Source of the DNA: Fibrobacterota bacterium
GTDB taxonomy: Bacteria; Fibrobacterota; Chitinivibrionia; Chitinivibrionales; FEN-1185
Assembly (NCBI GenBank): GCA_003165595.1
Contig: PLWQ01000028.1
Location: forward strand, 243,144 to 307,143
Length of the DNA stretch: 64,000 nucleotides
Direction of reading: 5' to 3'
Below are positions 52,116 through 60,999 of the stretch, piece after piece. The notes beneath the pieces are model-generated. The model ran no database searches and had not been told where the DNA came from. It saw nothing but the letters and a program-made list of their open reading frames with translations. The position numbers were made by a program, and so were the translations under genes. How positions within the stretch are numbered: the first letter of the stretch is position 1; every line of letters begins with the position of its first letter.

Positions 52116-52634
52116 ATGGACAGAAGAATCGTCGATCTGCTCGGCACCATTCACGCGGAAGCATCGTTTTTGCTCCTCGCCGAGAAGGACTATTGCGGCC
52201 AGGACTTTGTGCTCGAAACCTGCGCAGGCTGCCAGTGTTTTTTCGCCTGTGAGTCGATCACGCGCGGAAACCGGCTGCTTTCGGATCTCAGAGGCGAACA
52301 AAGCGCACAAGGAGCGGACATGAACAGAGAGGTGTTCGAGACAAAGTGCCAGCTCGTTCTGGACTGGGCCCGTTCCGAAGTGAGGCATTTCGGTGAATTC
52401 TCCTCCTCGGCCGAGGACATGAAGAAGGCCCGGGAGCTGGCGGATACCATAGCCGACGTGGAGCCCTATATCAAGGCGTCGTTTGCGCTCACCGATACCA
52501 TCAAGACCATGATCGGCGAATACCGCATTATGATTGAACTTCTCGACAAGAAGCTTCCCAAGTGGCGGGAGAATTTCTCCTTCGACAAGACCTGCGCCGA
52601 GGCCGAGGCCCTGGTGAATAAGATCCTCTGTTGA
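52116..52634 (+). CDS. Cys-containing helical protein, unknown function
   Basis: A 172-residue soluble protein with GGAG 6 nt before the ATG. A cysteine cluster CAGCQCFFAC (about 37-46) may bind metal or an Fe-S cluster. The rest is predicted helical and charged (DMKKARELADTIADVEPYIK, IKTMIGEYRIMIELLDKKLP), ending in Cys. No family recognised. The radical SAM gene follows 130 bp later on the same strand, but co-transcription is not certain. Confidence 0.6.
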   Translation: MDRRIVDLLGTIHAEASFLLLAEKDYCGQDFVLETCAGCQCFFACESITRGNRLLSDLRGEQSAQGADMNREVFETKCQLVLDWARSEVRHFGEFSSSAEDMKKARELADTIADVEPYIKASFALTDTIKTMIGEYRIMIELLDKKLPKWRENFSFDKTCAEAEALVNKILC

Positions 52635-52763
52635 CGGCAGAGGGCGTTGACTCGTCAAGACGGAAGGGTTGGGTTTGTGATTCGTTTGGAATGGGGCTCA
52701 ACATTCTCGTTGCTCTCTCCTCGCTTCTCAATTCCGGCTTTCCCGGCTTAGAATTCGTCCATT

Positions 52764-53651
52764 GTGAAATCATTCAAACGCACCTACATCGAAATCACCA
52801 ACGCCTGCAACCTGTCGTGCGCGTTTTGCCCGGGCACGTCGCGCCGCGTCGCATTCATGAATCCCGGCATGTTCGACACCGTGCTTGGTAGGCTGGGACG
52901 GCATGCCACGCACCTGTATTTCCACGTTCTGGGCGAGCCGCTCCTGCACCCCGCTCTTGCCGAGTTTCTGGACATTGCCCACAGGCACGAAAAGCCCGTG
53001 AACCTCACCACCAACGGAATTCTTATTGGTAACTCCGGTTCCGCAATTCTGGGCAAACCCGCGTTACGGCAGGTGACGTTTTCCCTGCACAGTTTCCATC
53101 CGGAAAATCCGGCCGCCGACATCCACGACTATCTTGACCCGATCTTTGCATTTGTCCACGCGGCAAAGGATCGGCACATCATCCGGCTAAGGGTGTGGGA
53201 CAAAGATGCGCTGCCCGACAACGGTTTGCGCCAGGCGATGCTCCATGCAATTGCCGGCGAGTTCGGGCTTTTGCCGGAAGTGCGGACCGGCCTCGGGTCG
53301 GCGGACGCGGTTTGCCTCGGTACAAACGTATTTCTTAATGCCACAAGTCGCTTCGAGTGGCCCCATCTTGCGGGGCCGGACCAGGGCGGCCGCGGCTTTT
53401 GCCTGGCGCTGCGCGAGCAGATCGCGGTGCTCGTTGACGGCACCGTGGTTCCGTGCTGCCTTGACAAAGACGGCAGCATGGCGCTTGGAAACATCCTTAT
53501 GCAATCCATGGCCGAAATTGTTGCGTCCGATCGCGCCCGGCGTATTTACCTGGGCTTTTCAAAGCGCACAGCGGTTGAAGACCTCTGCAGGCATTGTTCC
53601 TACCGGCTGCGGTTCGACGGCAGTCGAGCCCGCGAGAATAGGGAAGCTTGA
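52764..53651 (+). CDS. Radical SAM/SPASM-domain protein
   Basis: A 295-residue protein. Cys15, Cys19 and Cys22 in CNLSCAFC bind the SAM-cleaving [4Fe-4S] cluster. HVLGEPLLHPALAEFLDIAH and LTTNGIL follow the radical SAM barrel pattern. The C-terminus has CCLDKDG, ALGNILMQSMAEIVASDRAR and CRHCSYRL, a SPASM-type auxiliary cluster site. GTG start. Such proteins modify peptides or cell-surface components. No precursor peptide was recognised nearby, so the substrate is open. Confidence 0.88.
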   Translation: MKSFKRTYIEITNACNLSCAFCPGTSRRVAFMNPGMFDTVLGRLGRHATHLYFHVLGEPLLHPALAEFLDIAHRHEKPVNLTTNGILIGNSGSAILGKPALRQVTFSLHSFHPENPAADIHDYLDPIFAFVHAAKDRHIIRLRVWDKDALPDNGLRQAMLHAIAGEFGLLPEVRTGLGSADAVCLGTNVFLNATSRFEWPHLAGPDQGGRGFCLALREQIAVLVDGTVVPCCLDKDGSMALGNILMQSMAEIVASDRARRIYLGFSKRTAVEDLCRHCSYRLRFDGSRARENREA

Positions 53652-53656
53652 CCTTC

Positions 53657-53686
53657 TTGCAGGGTTTTCGCCGCGCATTGTATAAT
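53657..53686 (+). promoter_or_regulatory. Putative sigma-70 promoter of the exported helical-repeat protein gene
   Basis: TTGCAG (53657-53662), an 18-bp spacer and a perfect TATAAT (53681-53686). It would give a leader of about 185 nt that includes repeat copy B2 before the start at 53877. Confidence 0.6.
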
Positions 53687-53723
53687 GATGTTTGTCGTTA
53701 TTCCCTTTGGGGCGCGGGTCGCA

Positions 53724-53868
53724 TTGAAGAACCCCGCAGCACCACGACTACGACTGCATACAACACTACAGGAGTAGACGCGACAGCGAACCTTCGGGGA
53801 CCGCGATTACAACCGGATGTACACCCCAGTGAGCAGCCTGCAATCCGCAAACTTTGGGATTTAAGGAC
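53724..53868 (+). repeat. Dispersed repeat family B, copy B2, in an mRNA leader
   Basis: TTGAAGAACCCCGCAGC and the following 60 bases match copy B1 (13391-13465) with few differences. Closing-stem halves CCCCG...CGGGG are kept although the bases differ, which suggests paired structure. The 3' end CGCAAACTTTGGGATT is shared with 23553-23568. The element lies between the promoter and start codon of the gene at 53877. Confidence 0.8.
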
Positions 53869-53876
53869 AAAGTATC

Positions 53877-55565
53877 GTGCGTTGTTCTGATTTCGTAATG
53901 CTTCACTTTTGCGTTACCGCAAAAACGCTTAAACGGCGGGTGCGTGCGCTGGCGCTTGTGCTGCTTTCCTTCGCGTCTCTGCCCGGAGGCCGCGCCGTAA
54001 ACCCTTTCGGTTCGCTTCACGCTGCTCAACGGGCCTATATTTCGAAGGACTATGTGGACACGGTGGTCCAGCAGGCCTTCAATTCTCTCAATGAAGCGAT
54101 GAGCATTCCGGGTGCCGATTTTAAGCACAGGGCGGCGATCGAGGACGCGCGCCGCGTTGCAAAAAGGCTCAAATCGCTGGCAGAAGGCGATCCTAATGCG
54201 CAGTATATCCTGTTCCGGGCAGGCGAGCTGGAACAGCAGCTGTGGCTCGAGGAGAACGACCTTGATTTGCAGAAGACCCGCGAAGTGCAGAAACTCAAGA
54301 ATGCCTGTATTGACACATTCAACATAGAACTCGGGAAGAAGCGCCCCGATTTTGCGAACCTCGGTCGCCTTGTTGCCAGGATCGACGCGTTCAAAGATCC
54401 GGACAAGGCCGACGAAATGCGGCGCTCCCAGGCGCAGCGGAAGACAAACGTGTCACGGGAGCTCACCTATCGCTTTGAGCGGGCGTTTGCAAACGGCGAT
54501 CTCGACACCGCGCGCAAGGAATTGGATTACTGCTCCCGAAACCGGGCATTTCTTGCGCTCACCGATGCTTCGTACAACGCACTATCGGATCGGATCCGCC
54601 TGCAATCGGAAGCCGTGAGGAAAAGGCCGTCTCTGGAAGCCGACCTCAAGCGCGGCCGGGATTGTCTTACCAGAAATCAACTTCGCGAGACCTGGGCCGC
54701 GGTCGGGTCGGTGCGCTCCAGCCTGGACCAGATACGGGGAGGCTTGCCGCTGAGCACCTGGAGTTCCCTGGAAACACAGTGGAAATCGTTGCGCGCCGGC
54801 GCATCCCGCAAGGACGATTCGCTCGTGGCTTCGGTGGTGGAACTGTACGCTTCCAAGGGCGAAGACGCTGCCCTGGCCTACATCGACAAAGTACTCAAGA
54901 AGCTCGGGGTGTCTGAGGAAAAGGTGGCCGCGGCAAGCACCTATGTGCTGAGTCACGGCGCGCATCCGGTAAAGCGTGATTCGCTCATCGATCGCGAAGT
55001 TGATGAGATGTCGGCCGCAAAAAGCGGTACCGAAATAAACATCGACGGCATCCGGGAACGCGCGAAACAGAAGGCCAAGGCAAAGGCCGACAGCATCCGG
55101 ATTGCGGATGAGCGCAACACCGAAGCCCTTGTCCTGGAAATCTATTCCTTGCTCGAACGCGGCAAAATCGATGATGCGTTTACAAGGTTCAACGCCAACC
55201 TCGTGGCGCTTGAAACCTACGTCAACAAGGACGCACTGGGCACGCTTTCGACGTCCGTGTCCCAGGCATACAGCCAGTGGCGCGATGAGAAAGCCGGCCT
55301 CGACCGCATGATCGCAACGGTCGCGCCGGCCACTACTACTAACGATCTCAAGGATGACCGGGAAAAAGCGGCCGGCCATATTTCGCAGATCTATGCAATG
55401 CTCGAAAAGGGAAAGACCCGCGATGCCTACGAACATTTCACCAGGTACCGCGACAAACTGAAACAGTATGTGTGCAAAGAGGCGTTCGACATGGTGGAAT
55501 CGACGGTGACCCAGGCCTGGGGCGCGGCGGAGAATCTGGACAAGTTACGCGCGGAGAAAAAGTAA
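53877..55565 (+). CDS. Exported helical-repeat protein, unknown function
   Basis: A 562-residue protein starting at GTG with AAGGA 9 nt upstream (ATG at 53898 is the alternative). A signal peptide (KRRVRALALVLLSFASLPGG) precedes a mature part that is almost all charged alpha helix. The last third holds two clear copies of a repeat of about 50 residues: LEIYSLLERGKIDDAFTRFN, then about 110 residues later ISQIYAMLEKGKTRDAYEHF, each followed by a Y-V-KEA segment. An earlier, weaker copy starts near DLKRGRDCLTRNQLRETWAA. TPR-like scaffolding in the periplasm is a guess. No family recognised. Confidence 0.7.
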   Translation: MRCSDFVMLHFCVTAKTLKRRVRALALVLLSFASLPGGRAVNPFGSLHAAQRAYISKDYVDTVVQQAFNSLNEAMSIPGADFKHRAAIEDARRVAKRLKSLAEGDPNAQYILFRAGELEQQLWLEENDLDLQKTREVQKLKNACIDTFNIELGKKRPDFANLGRLVARIDAFKDPDKADEMRRSQAQRKTNVSRELTYRFERAFANGDLDTARKELDYCSRNRAFLALTDASYNALSDRIRLQSEAVRKRPSLEADLKRGRDCLTRNQLRETWAAVGSVRSSLDQIRGGLPLSTWSSLETQWKSLRAGASRKDDSLVASVVELYASKGEDAALAYIDKVLKKLGVSEEKVAAASTYVLSHGAHPVKRDSLIDREVDEMSAAKSGTEINIDGIRERAKQKAKAKADSIRIADERNTEALVLEIYSLLERGKIDDAFTRFNANLVALETYVNKDALGTLSTSVSQAYSQWRDEKAGLDRMIATVAPATTTNDLKDDREKAAGHISQIYAMLEKGKTRDAYEHFTRYRDKLKQYVCKEAFDMVESTVTQAWGAAENLDKLRAEKK

Positions 55566-55614
55566 TTGCCGACAAGAGTGGTATTTATCCTCTTATCAAC
55601 GATGCCCGGCCCTC

Positions 55615-57585
55615 TCACAACCTGAACCCGACTCTTACTCCGAGCGATATGCCGAAACGTTCCAGGAAGATCGGCAGCCTTGCCATGTCGTAGTCCCAGT
55701 AGTATTCCCGCACGTTGGGCCAGTCGAAAATATTGGTGACCTCTACATACCCGTCGTATCGCGTGAGGAACCGGTTGTCTTTGACAGGCTCGCTCACCTG
55801 CATCTTGAGATCGACCCGCCGGTACAGCGGTTCGCGGGAAAAGTCCTTTGCATACTCCGGCATGGAGTCGGTCCGGATTATTTCGCGGTACGGCAGGCCT
55901 GCGGAGAAGAACCCGATCAGAAAAAACTGGAGCCTGTCGGAAAGAACGCTGTACCTGAGTATTGACTTTTGCGACCACGGCACGTTCCATTCGTATCCGG
56001 CCTGGCCGCCCGGATACTGCCGGACGCCCCGGTTTACATCCAGAAACAGCGTGAGCGTCCAGTGTTCCAGCGGCGAGATCGTTGCGGAGGAAGAAATTCC
56101 CTCCACGAGCAGCGGACTTTCGAGAGACTGGTCCCACACGAGGTTCCCGGGCACGAGCGAGCGGGCGGCGCAACGGTCTTTCCACGTGATGTACGCGCTT
56201 GCCGCAAGATTTGCCCACGCCGCGGGCATGAGCTCGTAGTTTGACGAAAGCGAATAGTTCTTCTGCAGTTCGCCCCTGTAGCTGTACGATGGCAGGCCGC
56301 GAATGTCGGGCCGCGAGGTTGTGATGCCGCCCGAAAGACCCATTGACGAATGATCGAGCTGCATCCGCGCCCACAGGCCGGGGTCCGCAAACATCTCGTG
56401 CCACGGTGCAATGCCGCCGCAAAGAAGGTTGGCGCCTGCGCTGAGCCTGCCGGCTTCGCGGGTGGCGCCGACGTGGACCGTTACCTCGGTCTCCTTGCCG
56501 GCCGCGGCCGAGGCCGATTGACTGTCGGCCGCGGACATTTTCCCCGAAGCGGGGTTGGGAAGAATGGTCTGGCTGCCCGTCCAGTCCAGGCGCTCCAGTT
56601 GAACCGCGGCGTCGTAGTACGACGACCCTTTCCTTACGAACGAAAATGCCGCTCGCACGGTGGCGTTGGTCCGCTCCACCTGCAGCAGCGGGACTATTTC
56701 CACATATTTCTTTCCTTCGTAGTAGTGTTGCTGCGACGCGCCTGCCGAAACCGACAGGATGCCGCTACGGAGCGTGTCCTGCGCCGAAGCGGCCGCAACT
56801 CCCCACGGAACGGTCATGCCGGGTCCGTGGATGGACGGCCGGTAAACGTCGTAGGCATAGAGCGCATATTCCCTTATCGCAATGCGGTTGAGCGCATTGG
56901 TCCCGGTGTACACGAGATCGCCGAACGTTGACGGCATGCCGTAGCCGAGCGCCGCCTGTTCGGAACTCAGGGAATTGAGGCCGAGAAAGCTGATCTTGTA
57001 AGCGTCGGTGTTGGTAAAGGAAAGCTGGGAGATGTCCGCGCCTTTACGGAACGGAAGGGACAGCGAGATATCCTGCGACAGCGTGCCCATGCCTGCGGAA
57101 ATTTCGGGCCGTGGAATAAGGCGCGGGTCTGCGGGCCGGCTGATGCCGGGATCGCAGGAGATCACCGACGACGAAGCGTCGGAATACCTTCCGGACATCC
57201 TGTCGGTGATCACGCGGAAGTCGCTTACCGTGGTAATCATGGTGGCGCTATGGTCGCAGAATGTGCTGTTTGAAAAATGGGAGGGCGCAAACATCGGGAC
57301 ATCATACATCCGGAAAGAATTGTCCAGCGGGCTTTGTCCGCGGATAAGCAAGGACGATCCGGCTTCCGGGACCTGATTGACGCCCGGCTTGAGCACGATG
57401 ATTTTGTCGATGTCGTCGGTGAGGCCGGTCCTGGTCTCTTCTTTTTCAACATCGACGCGCTCCGAGGTCTGGCTCCGTGTGCCCTTTACGACGAGCTTGT
57501 CGACGGTGGCCGAAGAGGTATCGGCTTGCGGCCACGCCTGAGCCGCGATTCCCAATGAAAACAGGAGAAGATTGCGTCGTTTCAT
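55615..57585 (-). CDS. TonB-dependent-receptor-like outer-membrane protein
   Basis: A protein of about 656 residues starting MKRRNLLLFSLGIAAQAWPQ (signal peptide). Plug-domain features follow: VDKLVVKGTRSQ, IDKIIVLKPGVNQVPEAGSS and LLIRGQSPLDNSFRMYDVPM. The rest is an extended beta-barrel with many aromatic strand ends, ending ISLGVRVGFRL. It takes up or exports a ligand across the outer membrane, substrate unknown. The D-apionate-lactonase-like gene lies 238 bp upstream on the same strand. The gap between them holds no gene. Confidence 0.75.
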   Translation of the reverse strand: MKRRNLLLFSLGIAAQAWPQADTSSATVDKLVVKGTRSQTSERVDVEKEETRTGLTDDIDKIIVLKPGVNQVPEAGSSLLIRGQSPLDNSFRMYDVPMFAPSHFSNSTFCDHSATMITTVSDFRVITDRMSGRYSDASSSVISCDPGISRPADPRLIPRPEISAGMGTLSQDISLSLPFRKGADISQLSFTNTDAYKISFLGLNSLSSEQAALGYGMPSTFGDLVYTGTNALNRIAIREYALYAYDVYRPSIHGPGMTVPWGVAAASAQDTLRSGILSVSAGASQQHYYEGKKYVEIVPLLQVERTNATVRAAFSFVRKGSSYYDAAVQLERLDWTGSQTILPNPASGKMSAADSQSASAAAGKETEVTVHVGATREAGRLSAGANLLCGGIAPWHEMFADPGLWARMQLDHSSMGLSGGITTSRPDIRGLPSYSYRGELQKNYSLSSNYELMPAAWANLAASAYITWKDRCAARSLVPGNLVWDQSLESPLLVEGISSSATISPLEHWTLTLFLDVNRGVRQYPGGQAGYEWNVPWSQKSILRYSVLSDRLQFFLIGFFSAGLPYREIIRTDSMPEYAKDFSREPLYRRVDLKMQVSEPVKDNRFLTRYDGYVEVTNIFDWPNVREYYWDYDMARLPIFLERFGISLGVRVGFRL

Positions 57586-57823
57586 AATGACAAATCGCGA
57601 AACAGCGGCGCCTGACCGCAAAGGAGCAGCAACGCATCGCCGCATGCGGGAAGAATAGAGGTTGACGAATTTGACTTTTGCAGGAATACGCTCGTGGTAC
57701 GGGATTATTCTCCGTTTTGTCGGAACGGTTCTCCTGCACCATCGAGACGAGCAGGGACCGGTATGCAGGATTTGGTAGAAAGGCGCCTGAGCGTGTTGCG
57801 TAGTGCGAACCTTCGCGCCGCGT

Positions 57824-59710
57824 TTATTCCATCGCGTCAAGCGTTGCGACAGCGTACGCCGGGAGCCGCAGCTCGCAAGCGCCGCCCGAAGCCGTCACCT
57901 TCCTGCCGCCCTTGCGAAACGCGTGCGGCTGAGCGCAGGCCAGGTCAAATGATCCGGCGTCGAGCCTGCGCATCCGCAGATTCCCGGGGAGGCGACGCAA
58001 GACAACGGTGCGCGGATCCGGCGTTGTATTGGCGACAAGATAGCGGCGCCGACCGGCTTTTTCGAGTACGCATCCGTCAACGCGACGTCGGTCCTGCGAT
58101 TCCAGCGGCCGCAACCGGCCACCCGCAAACTCGTTAACGTCGGCAATCACATGAAACAGGGGGAATACGCGGCGTCCGCCCCGTTCCATGATGCCGCAGT
58201 CGCCCGCGGCCTCGAAATAGGTAACGCTTGAAGCGCCACCCATAGCAGAACGGATTATGCTGCCCAGCGTCCACACCCCGCCGAGCAGCGATTTCTGGCG
58301 GCCGTCCGGCCCGTGGTCTTTGCGGGGCGCCGATGGATTGCCGCGCGGCCGCAGCGTGACCGGACTCACGATGATCGCCTTTCCCGGATACCGGTGATGC
58401 GCGGTGAGGAGGGCGTCATGCTGGCCTTCCAGATTGTCGATGATGACCGCGTCGTCGAACGTATGCACCTGCGGGTTGACGGAATAGCAAATACCTAGCG
58501 CTTCGCGCCACGCCGGTTTGTTCCTGTTGATTTCCACGAAATAGCCGTCGGTTCCGGCGACAATGCCGGCCGTGCGAAGGATTTTGCGGGCTGCAGCGCG
58601 AAACTTTGCGACCGTTTCACGCGTGGTCACTTTTTCGCCTAAGCGGAACAGCAGGACCCGCGTCACACGCGCGGCAACGGCGGCGGGGATCCGGGCGTCT
58701 TCTCCGATTGACCGCGCGTCTTTGCGAAAGTAAAGCGCCAATTCCAGCGGCAGGTTCACGGCGCGCGCGTTGCGGGCAGCCATGGTGAGAGCGCGCGAGG
58801 CGCCGGCAGTGTCGAACCTGATGTTTGTGCGCAGATGCGAGAACCCGCACGCGCCGATCAGGCTCGTCTCCTGCGCGGAAAGCGGCCCGGATGTTTCGCG
58901 GAGAGATGTCCCGATTTCCGGGATCGCATATGATCTTTGAGAAAAGCGTGCCGTATTTTCGGCCGCGGCACGAAGATTAACTGGTGTTGCAACTTTGGAC
59001 GAAACCCTCAACACTATTCGCTGTCGATAGAGATCCCCCTTTTTCACACGAAACGGTATGTTGCTGGTGAGCGGCGGGCAATACACTTTGAACGAGGCAT
59101 CGGTCCAGTTCCGCTGGTCCTCCATTTCAAACGTGTCGCCTTCGAAACGGAGTTCGGCGGCAGTTCGCGCGCCGAAGTCCGCGCGCAAGGCGCGCAGGTC
59201 TTTGAGCGGCTGATGCGGGCTGATGAGCGCACCGGGGAGCCGGCCGGTGACGTGCGTTCCATCTGTCAATTCGGCCTTGCAGCGGATATTTTTCCATTCC
59301 TTGAGCGGCAGAAGCACGCAGAACCCGATTCGGTTCGTTTCAAAGGTAGAGAGCGCTTTTCCGTGGAGGACAAACGAAACCGTGCCGTTGTCGTCGCCCT
59401 CGATTGTTGCCCGCCAGACAAAATCAATTTTGTCCCGTTTGTGGCGGCACCCGAATTCGATGCGAAACGAGGCCGGCGTACGCCGTATGGAAAGGCCGAG
59501 AATTTCGGGCCTCGTTGTGTTCCAGTATTTGTCGCGGACCGCGACATAGATGCGCCGGACTATCTCCCTGCCGTGCAGAGCGCAATTGCGCACTTCGCCG
59601 TTGCAATATGAGAGCGTGAGTTCTCCGGCGGCAAGCGCCTTTGGTTGGTCCGGCGGCAGCGGGGAGCCGTGAAGCGCGATGTTGCGCAGGGCGGGCGTGG
59701 AGGGGGTCAT
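57824..59710 (-). CDS. D-apionate lactonase-like protein (ApnL family)
   Basis: A 628-residue protein from MTPSTPALRN. The N-domain carries GREIVRRIYVAVRDKYWNTT, ETNRIGFCVLLPLKEWKNIR, LISPHQPLKDLRALR and FEGDTFEMEDQRNWTDASFK. The last is the most conserved stretch of the family typified by ApnL, which hydrolyses D-apionolactone in apiose (plant-cell-wall sugar) catabolism. A TIM-barrel middle and a beta C-domain follow. There is no signal peptide, so it is cytoplasmic. Family assignment is from memory of the motif; the substrate here is inferred. The upstream stretch of open frame lies antisense to the kinase gene and is not coding. Confidence 0.7.
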   Translation of the reverse strand: MTPSTPALRNIALHGSPLPPDQPKALAAGELTLSYCNGEVRNCALHGREIVRRIYVAVRDKYWNTTRPEILGLSIRRTPASFRIEFGCRHKRDKIDFVWRATIEGDDNGTVSFVLHGKALSTFETNRIGFCVLLPLKEWKNIRCKAELTDGTHVTGRLPGALISPHQPLKDLRALRADFGARTAAELRFEGDTFEMEDQRNWTDASFKVYCPPLTSNIPFRVKKGDLYRQRIVLRVSSKVATPVNLRAAAENTARFSQRSYAIPEIGTSLRETSGPLSAQETSLIGACGFSHLRTNIRFDTAGASRALTMAARNARAVNLPLELALYFRKDARSIGEDARIPAAVAARVTRVLLFRLGEKVTTRETVAKFRAAARKILRTAGIVAGTDGYFVEINRNKPAWREALGICYSVNPQVHTFDDAVIIDNLEGQHDALLTAHHRYPGKAIIVSPVTLRPRGNPSAPRKDHGPDGRQKSLLGGVWTLGSIIRSAMGGASSVTYFEAAGDCGIMERGGRRVFPLFHVIADVNEFAGGRLRPLESQDRRRVDGCVLEKAGRRRYLVANTTPDPRTVVLRRLPGNLRMRRLDAGSFDLACAQPHAFRKGGRKVTASGGACELRLPAYAVATLDAME

Positions 59711-59721
59711 GCACAAGCCTT

Positions 59722-59750
59722 TTGAATAACGGGATCCCATTGTGTATAAT
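59722..59750 (+). promoter_or_regulatory. Strong sigma-70 promoter of the histidine kinase gene set
   Basis: TTGAAT (59722-59727), a 17-bp spacer and a perfect TATAAT (59745-59750). Transcription would start near 59757, about 55 nt before the kinase ATG, and diverge from the lactonase-like gene. Confidence 0.75.
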
Positions 59751-59810
59751 ATAGCAGTACGCGCCGCCCAAACCAAAGGCCGCGCCCCTTCTTGGACCCC
59801 CAGGAAACCT

Positions 59811-60959
59811 ATGGCGAATTTTCGCTTGATATTTGGCAAAAATAACCGCAAGCCCATGCTCGTGCTTCTGGCGATTTTGGCTGTGTTCGTGCCGGTGCAA
59901 TCCCTTCTTCTCCTGGTGATGGGGGACGACGCCACGCTGTCGATATCGACCGTGCCGATTTTGTTTTCCGGCTGGTTCCTGGGACCGTGGTGGGCGGTTG
60001 CCGCGGGCGCGGGCATGACAATATGTTTTGTTCTTGTTAAGGTATTGTCGCTCGGGCTTAATGCATGGTTCGACATCGCGGTGGGCGGCGCGTCTATCGT
60101 TATCTTTACGCTTATCGGGGTGGCCATCGGCAGGGTGGAACAGCTCAACAGGCTCCTTCGCCAGCAGCTTGAGGCGCGAAGAATCGCCGAGGCGGCCCTT
60201 GAATCCCGGACGCAGCAGCTTGCGCGATCCAACAAGGAACTCGAACAGTTCGCCTATATCGCTTCACACGACCTGCAGGAGCCGCTCAGAAAAATCTCCG
60301 CTTTCGGTTCCAGGCTTGCCTCAAAATATTGCGACGTGCTGGGCGAGCAGGGCGTCGATTACGTGACCCGGATGCAAAACGCGGCCGTTCGCATGCAGAG
60401 CCTCATTGACGGGCTGCTTTCCTACTCCCGGGTCACCACCAAGGCCCAGCCGTTTTCACGCGTCGATCTCCACGTTATTGCGGCCGACGTGCTTGTGGAC
60501 CTCGAAACCAAGATCAAGGACACCGGCGCAACGGTGCGCACCGACGTGGCCGCGGTCATCGATGCCGATCCTTTGCAAATGCGGCAGCTGTTTCAGAACC
60601 TCGTGGGCAACGCGCTCAAGTATCACGCGGCCGACGTGTCGCCCGTAATTGACATTCGAGTATCATTGACGGACAAGGAATGCATCATTACCGTGGTAGA
60701 CAACGGCATCGGCTTTGAGCAGCAGTACGCAGAGCAGATCTTCGGGGTGTTTACCCGCCTTCACGGCCGCAGCAGCGAGTACGAAGGATCGGGCATTGGG
60801 CTTTCGGTATGCAGGAAAATCGTCGACCGACACGGCGGGACCATTGGCGCCCGGTCGGAGCCCGGCAAGGGTGCAACATTTACGGTACGCCTTCCGTCCT
60901 CCCATGCGCAGCCGATGGATCTTCATTCCAATCCCGGCACTGGTAACGTATATTCTTGA
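59811..60959 (+). CDS. Membrane sensor histidine kinase
   Basis: A 382-residue kinase. About four TM helices (residues 15-107) form a small membrane sensor without a periplasmic domain. A coiled coil (110-145), the HisKA domain with phospho-acceptor His153 in FAYIASHDLQEPLRKISAFG and a HATPase with N box FQNLVGNALKYHA and G boxes VVDNGIGFE and GSGIGLSVCRKIV follow. The H-box type is that of phytochrome-like kinases, which commonly pair with single-domain Rcp1-type regulators such as the one encoded next. AGGA lies upstream of the ATG. Confidence 0.93.
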   Translation: MANFRLIFGKNNRKPMLVLLAILAVFVPVQSLLLLVMGDDATLSISTVPILFSGWFLGPWWAVAAGAGMTICFVLVKVLSLGLNAWFDIAVGGASIVIFTLIGVAIGRVEQLNRLLRQQLEARRIAEAALESRTQQLARSNKELEQFAYIASHDLQEPLRKISAFGSRLASKYCDVLGEQGVDYVTRMQNAAVRMQSLIDGLLSYSRVTTKAQPFSRVDLHVIAADVLVDLETKIKDTGATVRTDVAAVIDADPLQMRQLFQNLVGNALKYHAADVSPVIDIRVSLTDKECIITVVDNGIGFEQQYAEQIFGVFTRLHGRSSEYEGSGIGLSVCRKIVDRHGGTIGARSEPGKGATFTVRLPSSHAQPMDLHSNPGTGNVYS

Positions 60960-60999
60960 TAGGTGCGGCCCGTGTGTTTTCCCGGTCAAGGAGCAGTTC

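Noticed and set aside
13386-53868. Family B copies as an insertion sequence
   Set aside because: No transposase frame or clear terminal inverted repeats with target duplications could be seen; called only as a dispersed repeat.
59711-60235. Upstream extension of the lactonase-like gene to about 60235
   Set aside because: The extension is antisense to the kinase membrane domain and crosses a clear divergent promoter; family-like sequence begins only after 59710.
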